This document shows, one piece after another, positions 51,158 to 64,000 of a stretch of DNA of 64,000 nucleotides. Where the stretch lies: contig OY740765.1 in assembly GCA_963513935.1 (NCBI GenBank), forward strand, positions 69,908,253 through 69,972,252, given 5' to 3'. The first letter of the stretch is position 1; each line of letters opens with the position of its first letter. The translations under genes were made by a program, and so were the position numbers. The notes beneath the pieces were generated by a model, which saw only the letters and a program-made list of their open reading frames with translations, was not told the DNA's origin and did not search any database. Origin of the DNA: Aphrophora alni. Its lineage: Eukaryota > Arthropoda > Insecta > Hemiptera > Aphrophoridae.

Positions 51158-53899
51158 TTCTGGTTATTTTATTACTCAAGAAACTTAATACCCATAATGG
51201 ATCTATTATGAAAGGAGTATGTGTGTATACGCCCAAATCTTCACTTGACTCCTTATGAAATTCTTCCTACCTCCTCCCCCTAAAGTGTGTGTATTCTATG
51301 TATTGTAGTCCTAATGGACAAGGTGTTAATGAAGGCTCACCCCTCCCCTTCTATACTTTGAATAAAAGAATACAAAAAATACACTTTGAGGAAATTTTAC
51401 AGAACTTAAAGAGTAGGTTATATTTTGGGAAATAAGAACATTTTCTCTCTCTCCCAAATTTTTTTGAGGTGAGAAGGCTCAAATGGAATTTAAGGAAATT
51501 ACTGCAAATTTAATTTCATTTAGTTCACCCTAAACATACCCTAATTTTTTAATGAAAAATTGATGCTCTTAGCTCATAACTCACTAGTAATATCAATTTT
51601 TCCTTAAAATCAGGTTTGCTGTACTGTTTTCTATGTTGTATGTCATTTGCAATGAGATGCAACATTATATAGATTCCTAAAATTGTATTTGCCCCCTCCA
51701 CCTTAAGTGGTAAATAATATAGAAGATTTTACAGTTCTATGGTAAATAATAGAATTTTACAGTTGACCACAAACCCCAAAACAGTTTTGATGACAAAAAC
51801 TACATTTTTAATGATTTTTCTATAATTTAAATGCATCATTTGTACGGAAACTCTTTTCAGTCTTAAGTTAAAAATAGGGGTAAATGTTTCTTGTTACATA
51901 TTAGATGGGGGAAACATAATGACCTTTGTTTGAGTTTCCTCCTAGTGTTATTCCCTTTAAAATGATATCTCAAAAGATTAGTTCTTTAGTCCTATAAAGT
52001 TTTCTAAAAGAGCATTTTTAATATTCAAAATTTTTAAAGGGGTGTGACTTTTGGAAAAACTGGTATGTAAGATGGTGTTGTTCTAGGAAACGTCCACCAG
52101 GACCGTTCCTGATGGAAGAATGTGAAGGGCCCATGAATTAAAACTAAAATAGATGTTGGTCAGTTTGATCTGATTAGATAGAAAAAAGATAAAGACCTGG
52201 AGGGGGTAAGTAAAAAAAAACTTCAAGTAGAAAGAGAAGGATGCCTTCCCTCTATCTAGAGTGGAAAGGAGTGGTAGGTATATTTAGTTGAACTAAATAA
52301 ATTATGACTGATTCTTGAATGTTTATAATTTGGAAACAAACACTTAAATATATTAATTGAAAAATATATGTCAGAGGATTCAAATGATAGTCTGGTGGTC
52401 CTAAAAATAAGATATCTTTCTATAAACATTTGCTAAAATATTTGGAAAATTGTTATAAAATTAACAACATTAATAATATTAAGTGAGATAAAAGTAGATT
52501 TCTTAAGAATCAAGTAAAAAATAATCAAGAATTCAACAGTGGTGATAGTTATTTTACATTTTGTAATAGGCCTAATGGAATGAAAATAGCTAGTGTTGTA
52601 TTTATATCAACACCAACAAACACATTCGGCAATAGTCTAGCAACTGTCAGTTTGGTTAGGATTAGACTTAATTTTACATAAATATACAAATATTTATTTT
52701 TAATGTTTTGCAATTATATTAAAATAGAGTAAACTAAAATATTTTCAGAAAAAAAATCAACTATACAAACAAACAAAATATGAAACCATAATCAATTCAA
52801 AGTTATAAACATATTTAGGCCTATTTACTTTTTCATATATAAGTATCATCTCTCTTGCAAAATCAAAAAGTAAAATCCAAATATTATTTTAAAGATATAG
52901 ACATTCCATATATTACAAAATTGTATTGTAAATGATCTTTTATATAATATACAAATTAATAATAAAATTTAAACAAGACAGAGAGAGAAAAATCATAAAT
53001 TAAATTTAAAAAAAGTTTTATGTGAAATTTATTCCTCTCATAATTACAACACATTACATACATTATTATGCCTCAGGAATATACTACCCACTGCTTCCAG
53101 TAATTTGGTTAGGTTAGGTTTAAAAATAAAAATCAACATTGAAATTGAGTTCAGTCCTTTACTGAAAAAACTAAGGCTCATTCCAGCGTTTGTGGCTTAT
53201 AATATATTACGCAAAGTTTAAACAATAGATCTATTCAAACAGATGTCTTATAAACAAATACAAGGAATATAAACATATAAATTTTATACAATATATAAGC
53301 AAACAAACAAATAGTCCTCTTTCTATTCTAGAAATACGACAATTTCTATATTACGACAAAAATTTTTTAAAATAAATAAATAAAACAGTTATTTAGATAA
53401 AATTGTACAAATAGAAAACTGGTAAATCAGTGGTTATACTTATTTAAATTTTTTGAAAAAGTTATACCAGGTTAATTAGATATACATCACCAACGCCAAA
53501 TAGCTACTTCTTCACCTCACTACAGAAAAATTTAGAGTTATATGATGCTTTTATTTTTATTGGCAATTGGTTGAAATATTATGGCCGAGATATAAGAAAG
53601 ATTTTTTGAACGATTTTATATTTACTTTTAGTTTTTTTTAACATGTTGACAAGTACTTGATCTATCGTAATGTTGCCATTCTTATCTTAAATTTTCACTT
53701 CTGATGTAAAAAAGTCATAAAACCTTATATATAAATACACTGTATGTTGTACTCATTAAATTTTTAGTTGCAAATAAAAGGGGCTTTTGTGAGCCTTTTT
53801 CTTCAGCAAAATGCAGATAAATTTATTTTTTGTTGTTTTAATACTGTTTAATCCTAGTTTTATTAACCCTCCTTAACAGACAATTCCGTATTGCTGGAA
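50980..53899. other. Kank intron 4, left part, no gene seen
   Basis: A compound (TA)n(TG)n microsatellite occupies 51099-51156. The rest is A+T-rich with no coding signal. TAGGCCTA at 52567 and 52816. The lower end (about 53000-53900) may include unrecognised 3' sequence of the non-LTR element that follows. Confidence 0.45.
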
Positions 53900-55371
53900 T
53901 GAATTAAGACAAAATATATTGTTCTCAAAAGCTGAAGTCCACAAAAAATTTGTTAAAAAGTAATTTTTTTTTCATTTAAATATACACCTAGATATTTAAA
54001 ATAGTTTACTTTTTCTTAAAAAATGCAGTTAAAAGTCTCCATTTCAGTACAATCATTATTGTGATATATTATGGAATTATGAAAATTTAAGCCTCTAAAA
54101 TAAAACTTTTGTTTTCAACACACCATGTTTTAAATATACATGAAAACAGATTTTGTATATTTTTATCCAAATACAAGAACGAAATATCATCCACAAAAGC
54201 ACATATGTCCTTTGGATTTGAATTTGAATAAATCATTGATAAAATTATAAATAAATTTACTACTAGCATCAATCCCTGTGGGACACCTGCTTGCACAACC
54301 AGTGGTGGACTTAAGAAGTTATCAATTTTATCTGTTGAAGTCGTCCAATAAAAAAATCTTCTAAACCATTTCAGGGCATTCCAATGACCTCCATTTTAGC
54401 TAAAATATCTTGAGTTGCATTATATCAAAAGCCTTTTTAAAATTGACAAATAATCCTCAGGTTTTACTATTTTCATTCAAACTTTATATCTTTTACAAAC
54501 AAAATTGTTTAACACATCTTCCTTAGATTTTACTTCAGTAAAACCAAATTGATTCTGACTTTGAACTTTATTTTTACCAAGTAATTTATGAGTCAAATCT
54601 TTATAACTTTGTCTATAATTTTTTAAAACAATGATAGAAAACTATTTGGATGCAGGTTATCTATATTGTAGCAATTTGTTTGTTATAATAACAGAAATAC
54701 TATACATTGTTTTAATTCTTCTATAATCATGCTTGATACAAAGCTTAAATTAATTATAAAAGCAAGGAGTGGTGAAATTTACTTATTTAAAGTTATATTA
54801 TCGAAACAAATTGTATTTTTTAGTTGAAATTATGGTTAAGATTTCATTTGAGCCAGTTTTATACACAAAGAATTAATCCAAGTTGGTCATAGAGCCAACA
54901 GTTTTGTCCCTGATTTTTGTTTTTGCATTCAAATCAGTAACATTATTTACATTGATAAAGTATTTGTTAATGCTAATTGCTACTTCCTGCAGGTCATCTA
55001 AACAATACCTAGACATACTTTGAACTAATATTTGTATTGATCCCAGTAAGAGTATATATCACTTTCCATTGTTAGGACGAGTGCCCATTACAACCATTTA
55101 TTAGTAAGTTTCATAATAAGTCCTAAATACCAAATCATATGGTCTCATTTTATAAAGTTTTCCCTTTTTAAATCTTATTGAGAATATTTTGATAAATTCA
55201 AGGACTTTGTAACTTTACTTCAGTCAATACATTCACAGCAACCCTTTCTTCTATATTATTATGTACAATTTCGGTTAAAGTATTAAAGAACTTATCATAA
55301 CAACTATTTACATTTTCAACCAGTTACACCTCACTCTAATTCATTTTCTCTAGATCTTGTTTTATTCCTTG

Positions 55372-55436
<65 letters not shown>

Positions 55437-56490
55437 GTTTTTTTACCATACTATTACTATTGACTGTAAATATGTTGTAAATTTCTATGGTTAATGAAAA
55501 CATGGTCTAGATTGATGAAATTTAACTTATCCAAGTACTATGATTTTACTAACGAAATGAAACCATTATTACTTATTAAACTAATATAATTTTGTACTAT
55601 AGAAAAATCTTTTAAAATATCTATAATAATATCACTAATATAAATTGTATTTGATTTTGTATTGATTTGCAATTTTTTAATTCAACAATGAAACCATTTT
55701 CTTACTACCCATGCCCATGTAATCTATAAACACAGAACAGATTAAAATACATTTTGTCTAGCTTTACTGCCAAGAATAAACAATCTGCTATTTTTATATT
55801 TACCCCATCTGTAAAAATTAAAGTTTTTTGTCAATATAATATACAACTCCCCCTTCTATGTATTTATCGTTACAGTTTCCTACAATTTTATAACTGAGAA
55901 TTTTGTATAATTCTAATTCATCACTACTAAAGAATTATAAAGTTCACTTTCAATCTGTTATAATCAGTTACAAAGGAATTAAAATTGGTTTTCATACTTT
56001 GTATGTTTGCTAAGAGATTCCACTGATATATATGTTGGTTTTTGTGGTATACTGTTCCACATCCTAACCCTGTCCTTGAGATCACTGACTTCTAAATTCA
56101 GCTTCATATTTTGCAGCTGCAACTCTTCACTCTCCCACTTCATGTCAGCATACTCTTTCTTTACATCTTTCATAAGTAAAATAGATTTATCCACATTATC
56201 TGACAGAAATTGCACCAAACTGTTAAAGTCTTCCAATCATATCGCATGTATTTTTAGTTATTCGAAAACCTTATTCTTAAATGATGCCATTACCGACAGC
56301 AGATATTCTTTAGTTCGGCTGGTGGAGATGGCTGAAAACTTGCTGCCTTTTCAGTCTTTTCTACTCTCCTTACACTTCCAGTCTTCTACGTTCCTTGTCA
56401 TAACTTCTTCTAACATTTCAGATGAAAATATTTTTCACACACTCCACTGCACTCACTTAAATTTTTGTTGTCATTTTTACATTTAATGTA
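53900..56490 (-). pseudogene. Non-LTR retrotransposon remnant (EN-RT)
   Basis: Minus-strand jockey/CR1-like element in decay. From high to low: an 85-residue frame (55979-56236) with a coiled-coil pattern (EELQLQNMKLNLEVSDLKDR), like an ORF1 or a leader region; an endonuclease C-terminal piece, NLDHVFINH, near 55500; RT blocks QFGFTEVKSKEDVL (about 54530), VNFKKAFD (about 54440; palm motif A with the catalytic Asp replaced by Asn) and AGVPQG with AFVDDISFLY (54180-54296, the catalytic Asp pair present); then YFKYLGVYL (about 53985). Stops and frameshifts throughout. A (TA)n tract interrupts it at 55375-55432. Confidence 0.78.
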
Positions 56491-58363
56491 TTACCATAGA
56501 CATAAATATACGGACACTGCTAAGTAAGCTTGTACACACACACACACACACACACACACCTTGCAACGAAGCACCGGTCTTCTCTCGCTGATTTATTAAA
56601 TTAGAGATTTAATAATCTCTCTAACCTCGTTGTAAGCGAGGCACCGCTTACAACGCGGCAAAACTCTTACACTTTTTTTAAATTTAGCTTTCTAACTTAA
56701 GAAGCCCTTTACCGTTTGCAAGAATTTAACAAGTGAGTAAGGTAGAGGATTTGTCTCTTCGATGCCTATACCCTAACTCCCCTATTAATTTCTTAAATAT
56801 ACAACACAAAATTTAATACTAATATTTTAATTAAATTCTTATGCTAATACATTTTATAAAACAAATTTAAATTTCTATTTCTATCTTACCTTTATTGATT
56901 TTCTAGACTCTGTCTCAAAATGTGTGCCTTTTGGAGCTCTTGTTATCTCATCAGATTAAAATTATATTTTATTTTTGAATTTTTTCTTTAGAGCACTTAT
57001 TTTCTTTTTATTTAAATTTTGGAATTTAATTAATTAAGGATATTTCAAAAACAGAGAATAAAGTTGACTAATAACAAATTTATTATTTCTGGAACAATTT
57101 TATCAAAATGTTGAATACTACTAGATTTATTGAGTTAAATAATTACAACTATCATTAGTTGCCTTATTCGAACATATGATTTCAAAATGTCACCTCCATA
57201 AGCAACCTGATACAAACTTACTTCTATGCTTATCCTATAATCCTTAAATTCTACACAAGTTATATCTTATACTAATAATCATGAAAAATTGAATTTCTAT
57301 TCTAATATTTGACCAATCTGTTTGCTTTGTAATAGATTTGAAAATTTTAATAATGGCAATGACTCTAATTGAATTAATAGTTTCTTTTCTCTTATTTATT
57401 TTTAATTATTTATAATATTATTTATTATCGATTAAATTGAAAATTTTGAATTTTAGATTTTTCAAGTTTTAAAAGATTTTATATATTAAAATTCTTGATT
57501 TATGCAGTAACTTCTTTTATTTGGGTAGTGTAGGTTTTTTCTCCCTCCTTTTGGAATGTTGTGGTCCCTGAAGAACTCGCCCAGTGATGTCTTCTTCCAG
57601 GGAATCTTCAGAAGTCCTGTTTCCTTCGAATATTAATTTAATATTTGCCGGAGTTTGTATTAAAGTTGTCTTCTGCAAGCTGAATCTGGATGTAGTGTTG
57701 TCTTCTTCTAAGGCCGACCCTTCTTTTGGTTATCGTAATTAACCTCGACAAGTACTGAACACTGACGATTTTTCTTCACGACGATTTCCTTTTCAGACTT
57801 ACTAAAAGCGTGTTGTCCTCCTGGATATTAATACGAGACTGTTGAGCTGATCTCTTGCAGACCAGTTCGTCAAAATTTTTGCTATACATGATAGCCAACT
57901 CCTACACATTTTATACTGTCTTTTATTTTCAATTTATTTTGGTTTTTTAATTTTAATTAATACATTTTTGAACTGCTTCTGGCTTATTTAATTATTCTGT
58001 CGTTATCTCTGTTGTTTTTGATCTATTATTTCTTTTATTTTAGTTACTTTTAATAATTAGTTTTATTTGTATTTTGCATGACTGTTGGTATGCCTCCCCC
58101 ACTATGTGAACGTGCGACCTTGATTTCTCATCTCAACATGAAATCTGTATTCTGAACCGTCGATTTCTTCAATTCCTCATAACTCCTGTTCACTTCACTC
58201 GATCTTCTTTTTGATTAACTTATCAAATTTTATGAAGCTTTTAAAATTAACTTCATCTCATATTCAGCAAATTTTGAACTCTGAACAAATAGTATGAAAT
58301 GAAGAATTCTTTGTAAGACAATTAAGTTAGGCCTAGCTGAATACGTATTTAAAATGTTTTATG

Positions 58364-58438
<75 letters not shown>

Positions 58439-59989
58439 ATGTTATAATTAAGATGCAAATATATTGATAAGCTCCCAAATCCGAACCTAGAGAAGAAAGA
58501 TCTCAAAATAAAAGGAATTGTATTTTATTTATTAAGGCAACTAAATTATAAACTTTATGTTTCATTGTAGAGTTAAATGTTGAAAGAATTGATGAATAAA
58601 TAAAACTTGTGAATTAATATAAGATGCTTTCAAGTTTTATTCCAAGTTTTTTTAAGGTAGTTATTTGAAATATCTAATAAATATATATTTGTATTATATA
58701 ATATATTATAAAACATATAATTATAAGTCCACCCAATTGAGAGTGTATGCAGATTGTAAGGTTTTGGGATGGCAGATTCGATTTCTCGAATCAATATCGC
58801 TTGACTGTGATAGGATTTATCTAAATATGTACAGAGAAAAAAATTAAGTGATTCAAAACTATTTAAATATTATCGAAACATAATTAAAGATTTACAATAT
58901 TTAGATGTATATTTTAAAATTTTATTTCTAGGTTAAAACTATGATAGAAGACTATACAATATTTAGTTTACAGTCTTCCCAATATTTACTTTTATAATTT
59001 TATTTTTCCTAATTTATTACTTAATTAACTAAATTCACAATTTAAATTACTCACTATACATAATATTTATTTTGATTTGATTAAAGAAATATGAGATCCT
59101 TTTATCAGCTTATTTACTATGAATGAGATTTTCCCTAATATTTAAATCAAAACACTTTTCACTATTTCTTAATACTACATTTATTTTAATGGTTCTAGAT
59201 TAGATTTGTTTTTAGATTAATTATGATTTTGGACTCTCAATTTATATTTGATTAATTAGTTATGCTGTGGTTTTGTATTATTTATTTTAATTCTGGGATA
59301 TTTGTTTTAATTTGTATTAATTAGTTTTTGTTTTTATGAGATCTTTCTTACATATTTTGTATATATATTTAAAACTACTTACAGATTTTTTTTTATCAAA
59401 CCGTCGCACTTAAAGATTCACTTCACACACAATACGCTTTTTTTAAAAAATAATTTATTTTTATTGATTTCTCACTTGACACTTAACACTTGAATTTTGT
59501 AATGATTATTGTGGCTTTACTTGCCTTTTAAAACACACTTGAACTTATTAACTTATTGAAATTATTTACACAGTCTGCTCTGGACCGTTACTACGTCTAA
59601 CTTGCGTGGTGATAGTTTTTAGACTGTCTTAAGAAAACTTACGTCTCTCCCACTTTTCCCTTCATGCGGTTAAAATTTTCAATTTAGCATTGTACTTCCT
59701 TGAGATTCCATTGGTTATTTATTCGCGGGTTTGTCTTGATTGGACGTTGCTTTTTGCAATCTTGTGTTTTCAGTGGAAATACTTTGAGTTCATTCCAGAG
59801 GCCAATTCTCAGGGTTTTATGTGTAGCTTGCAAATATTATTTTCTCTTGGGAAACTTAAGTTGAACAACCGTTCTGCCTTTACACATGCAAGTTGTTACT
59901 TGAGAATGTTCTGCAGATGTGTAATTATTTTTATACTATCAGAGATAATTATTTTTTTAATATATCTCTGACAAGATGATATATATCCT
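56491..59989. other. Kank intron 4, middle part
   Basis: (AC)n at 56533-56559 is followed by two clean hairpins (56606-56654, see findings). A (TA)n tract lies at 58365-58433. The stretch 57540-57900 is richer in G+C but shows no readable frame. No gene recognised. Confidence 0.45.
58365..58433. repeat. (TA)n microsatellite
   Basis: About 69 bp of pure TA. Confidence 0.97.
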
Positions 59990-60438
59990 TGCAAGATAAT
60001 AATAATAATATATTTTATTTCTCATGTGCAAGTTATAAATGAAAACAAATACCACATTCATAATAAAACATACCACAACAAATAAAAATATAATACAATA
60101 CCCTAAATAGCTAATTTAAAATAAAATAAAATTTAAGAAACTGTTACAAACAAAATTGCACAAAAGAAATGTAGGACGTCCTAAGGAAAAGCCTATATTG
60201 GACCCTCCATCATAATAGAAAAGATTAAAAAAACAGAAACTGAAGATATCCTTATATTAAGAACAAACATATTTCAGAAGTAATTGTGATTAGCTATCAC
60301 ACAAATAAAACAACGTCAAAAAATTATCATAAATAAACTAACTTCATAGTCTACAGCAACAAAAAACAAAAGGATAGTAAATGATCATAACTTTGTAAGG
60401 CATAGGAGGCACCGTATACTAAACTTCCTCTACTACAT

Positions 60439-60487
<49 letters not shown>

Positions 60488-61680
60488 TATATATACATAA
60501 ACACACTCAAAACCACACACACACAGGATCATGCGATTACCTCCTCAAATTCAAGCATACCCATTTACACTCGCATACATTCATATATGCATACCTTTAC
60601 ACAAACAATACAACCATATTCCTTCCAAATTCACAATATACATATGCTAAAACAAATTGTATAATTTATCTATAAATAAAAATCTCTTCAAGAGTTTTAA
60701 AAACATTTTTAAAGATTTCATTTCCCTGATTTTATGTGGTATCATATTAAAAAACTTTGGTGCAGCATAGAGACAGAAATGTCTATACACTGTCTTACAA
60801 GGTAGTGGTATCCTATGATTACATTTAGATCTCAGAATAAGTTTATCATCTATATGTTCTACCTTATTGTTCCCGCTCCTAACAAAAAACATTCTTAAAA
60901 CTTTAAAAACATACAAAGAATGGAAGGGCAAAAAATTTGCTTTTTTTAATAACTGAAAGGAATGTTCAGATTTAGATTTATTAAACATTAATCATATTAT
61001 ATGCTTTTGTTGGACAATAATAGGCTTTACAGTTTCAAAATAAGTGCTGCCCCAACATTCTATGCCATATCGTAACCTGCTCTCACTAAGCGCAAAGTAG
61101 ATTCTCTCTAGCATCCAAATAGGACATATATTTTTCAGAAAATAAAATTTTCTGATATAAATATCAATTCGTTTTTCAATTTAGTTATATTTGGTTTCCA
61201 GCTCAACCTATTGTCCATTACAATATCAAAATATTTCAAAGATTCAGTTTCATAAATATTGATACAACTGCAAGTAAAACTGTGACTACAATCACAATAA
61301 CTATATTTTGAAGATAAATTATTTCAAATTTTCCCACCCAATTTAAAATGTATGAAATTTGTTTTAGCCACATTTAAATACATATAGTTCTTATTAAACC
61401 ACTATCTCATGAGTTGTATGTCTTCTTCAATTGCTACATCAACCTCTTCCAAAAATTTTAATGAATAGCACAACGCTGTATCATCAGCATAGGCTGTAAG
61501 GTCACCGATAAACCTTGTATTGCAAAAGTCGTTAATATATATTGAGAAAAGTAAAGCCTCTAAAACAGATCTGAATATTGAACTCAATTTTAACAATAAC
61601 TTCTGAACATTTACCACTAAAATAATTAGAATTTCGCAGAGCACATTTAAAAAAAATCTTGTTACTATCAATCATTGTTA
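59990..61680 (-). pseudogene. 5'-truncated non-LTR retrotransposon
   Basis: Minus-strand copy that keeps the 3' part of ORF2. SIYINDF and AYADDTALCYS (about 61460-61560) form the RT catalytic block, with both Asp intact. A 113-residue frame (60647-60988) with LRSKCNHRIPLP, LYAAPKFFNMIPHKIREM and a basic Leu-rich end is the typical ORF2 C-terminus. It is followed by a 3' UTR with an (AC)n tract (60440-60485) and a short ATT repeat tail at 59997-60011, as in jockey/CR1-type elements. Frame breaks separate the two parts. The 5' end is lost about 95 bp before the exon 5 acceptor. Confidence 0.82.
60440..60485. repeat. (AC)n microsatellite
   Basis: Mostly pure AC, in the 3' region of the non-LTR copy. 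Confidence 0.95.
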
Positions 61681-61774
61681 CCAAACAAATGAAATCGCTA
61701 TACTATATCACATGTTAAAATTCACTTTGTTTTATACTTTGTTAATTGATATTTATTTTGTTTTTCTATTGTAG

Positions 61775-63008
61775 TTTCTGACAAGATCAATGCTCTTGGA
61801 GATAGAGAAGGTACAGTTTCGAAGCGAAATTTATTGGCATTTGATGGACGAACAAAGACAATGGGATCTACACGAGACATGGGAATATCCTGTTCTGTTA
61901 TGACTAGAGACATAGGAGTCAGTCATAGTGGCCCCAAACAATGTTCAGTTTCAACTAATACGAATTTACCACCTAGTCGCTCTTTTACTGAGCTTGTTAT
62001 ATGTGAAGCTATGAAGGAAAATGTTCCACTGATTCCTCCACACTCAATTAAAGAAGACATGGTTTCTTTAAAGAGTCTGATCAACAAAAGTGAATTTAAA
62101 ACTACAGCCACTACTACAGACCTACAAATGAATCAGATATATTCTGATATGGACCTAGATAGACATATTGATAAAGCAATAAAAATGTATGAAAAAACGG
62201 TTCATCAGAAATTACAATTAAAAAAGAAGGACAATATAATGATGCATAACAATTGTAGTCAAACTATTTTACAAGAAACTTTAAATATCATTGAGAAAAA
62301 GGACTCAGAAATTCAAACAGAATTTGAAAAAAATTATGGTAGTGTGGACAAAACAATAAAAGAAAATATGTGTGATGCAGAAACTCAAGACACATTAGAC
62401 TCTCCTGTAAAATACAGACTTTGTGAAAAGTGCTCAAAAGAAAAAGTAAATGTAAGCGTAGGTGTTTCATTTGAGGATGTGCCGAACGATTCACTGTCTT
62501 TAAGAACAATGGGCTTGACTAGAAATAGATCCTTTGATTATGGAGACCGCAGCCCGTTCACATTACGAAAAACAATAAATACACGATCTGTGGCATGTGG
62601 TGCAATAAAATGGCTTACAGACACAAAGGGAACAGATACTATAGACTTACATGTAAGTCATAAAGATGTTGGTATGAATACTATTAAGAAACAACTCATA
62701 GATATAGCTGTAGGAGATTCAATTAATTTTAAAACCAGTAGTTCTGCAATTTGTGATAAGTACGCATCTGAAATTAACAGTGTTGTTACCGATCGCTTGC
62801 TTTCTGGAAAAGGAGAAAAAATATGTACATCTGCAAGTTCTTCTCGAATTCCTCGTCCAACAAATGCAGCTCAAGTATCAATAGTTCCTACATTTCCTAC
62901 ACACAGTCCAGAGAAACGGAAGCTCATCAAACAAGACACAAATGCCAAAATAACTGCAGATATTCACTTGGAAAAGATGCAATCACCAGACACTTCTATT
63001 CATCTACA
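61775..63008 (+). CDS. Kank: Kank exon 5, long linker
   Basis: A 1234-base exon with acceptor tttctattgtag and donor TACA|gtaagt at 63009. It completes codon 188 (Val) and encodes residues 189-598. The sequence is Ser/Thr/Lys rich and probably disordered, with no predicted fold that I recognise. It holds short repeats typical of Kank linkers: TKTMG, RDMGIS, RDIGVS, NVSVGV, RTMGL and TRSVACG (457-463); human KANK1 has similar TRSIGVG and RTIACG motifs. A CEKC pair sits at 404-407. The reading frame closes at TAA 63010-63012 if the donor is not used, but splicing is more likely because the C-terminal ankyrin repeats have not yet appeared. They would lie beyond the window. Confidence 0.85.
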
Positions 63009-64000
63009 GTAAGTATTTATTCAATTTCTTGAAATACAATTAGCATTTTAACACTTTCAATGTATCAGTAAAATTATTCTCTATCATAAACGTGATAATT
63101 GATACCTTCCTAATACTTATTTACTTTGAAATTAAAAATTTGTTTTCCTTATAATTAATTTAAACCTAATGGGAAAAGAATCTCTAAGAATTAATTATGA
63201 GTCATAAACTCTTTAATTTCACCCCAACTCTGAGGATACTTAGAAATTTGGAGTTGTTGTATGGCGGGGGGATTGAAAATCAACAAAACTCCCGCTTGTG
63301 AGAGCAAATTTTTAGACTTGACAAGTTTGTTTTTCCTAAGCCATAGGTCACTTTCATCCATGGTGTTATAATTATGAATATGTTTATTTAACGTTGGGGT
63401 AGATTAAAATTTAAGTTAATAAATTATTAGAAAGATATATACATACAGGAAAGTGTGAATACACTAAACTCCTTGAAAGGAGCTTTGCAATATTCTAATT
63501 TTCTTAATACTCTGACAAGTCTTATAGAATTTTATTATTAATTTTATTTTGAATAACCTGTGTATTTTGAACTGAAGAATTCCTTCACAATAAAACTCCA
63601 TAGTTCAAATGTGAGTAAATGAGCAAAAAGTATCCTTTCTTTAAAGTGCTAAGACTTCCGTAATATTTTACGTTTCTTTGTATAAAAATTCTTAAATATA
63701 ATTTGTTACAAATGTTGTTAATCTGGTTATCCCAAGTTTAACATGGAGCTAATGCAGGACCACATGAGCTTTGTTGTTCTTTTGACAGCTCTATCCACTT
63801 AAGCATCCCATAGGAGGAGTTTCTTATCCAGAATCAGTTTCAGTTACTTTACCTCACTACAAAGCTTAAAAGTTTTCAACTATAAAGAGAGTCTGATTTA
63901 GAATTCCTCTTCAGTTGATAGGAAAACCATATTTTGTCTACGTTCACACTTAATCATTCTTCCTGTCACCAGTCCCAGACTATATCAAGAGCAATTTATA
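63009..64000. other. Start of Kank intron 5
   Basis: Begins with the strong donor gtaagt. A+T-rich, no exon recognised before the window ends, so the ankyrin-repeat exons must lie further on. Confidence 0.6.

Noticed and set aside
56007..56486. 159-residue plus-strand frame
   Set aside because: It is the opposite strand of the coiled-coil frame of a non-LTR element, whose minus-strand reading fits the surrounding endonuclease and RT remnants.
63009..63012. TAA stop ending the long Kank exon
   Set aside because: A strong donor (gtaagt) overlaps it and the family's ankyrin repeats are still missing, so the exon is more likely spliced than terminal.

Overview
This is a window of A+T-rich nuclear DNA from an animal, most likely an insect or other arthropod. 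The signs are long introns, GT-AG exons, dense microsatellites, and decayed pogo, mariner-type, hAT, Ty3/gypsy and jockey/CR1-like elements. The species cannot be fixed from the sequence. There are no operons, CRISPR arrays, or recognisable rRNA or tRNA genes.

The one host gene I can support is on the + strand: a Kank homologue (KN motif and ankyrin repeat scaffold protein). It is read from exons at 38581-38867, 49061-49141, 50835-50979 and 61775-63008, all with compatible phases and good splice sites. A phase-compatible first coding exon is proposed at 19961-20009. The proposed exons encode 598 residues: a short basic start, a Ser-rich segment, the Kank coiled coil and a long disordered-looking linker. 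The ankyrin repeats would lie beyond 64000. No talin-binding KN motif was found by eye.

Region by region. 1-9000 is A+T-rich with one antisense non-LTR reverse transcriptase remnant (2945-3900). 9075-10883 is a long-terminal-inverted-repeat element holding a pogo fragment and a hAT MITE with a perfect 8-bp target duplication. 12795-13350 is another TIR element. 14909-15156 is a foldback with a decayed hammerhead-like core. 15273-17613 is a 2.3-kb non-autonomous hAT element. 19700-20009 is the proposed Kank start. Intron 1 (20010-38580) holds a long GA microsatellite, a mariner-type element (25521-26634), a near-palindrome (27717-28256), an antisense gypsy pol remnant (31800-34640), a 1.7-kb TIR element (35152-36847) and two related foldbacks (37236-37432, 38188-38369). 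Intron 2 carries a very young non-autonomous LTR retrotransposon (38888-45053) that begins 20 bp past the exon 2 splice site. Intron 4 carries two antisense non-LTR remnants (53900-56490, 59990-61680).

The most striking points are the near-identical 2-kb LTR pair with tRNA-iMet primer site, polypurine tract and 4-bp target duplication; the hammerhead-like motifs in three foldbacks; the possible KN-less Kank N-terminus; and the excess of the palindrome TAGGCCTA.
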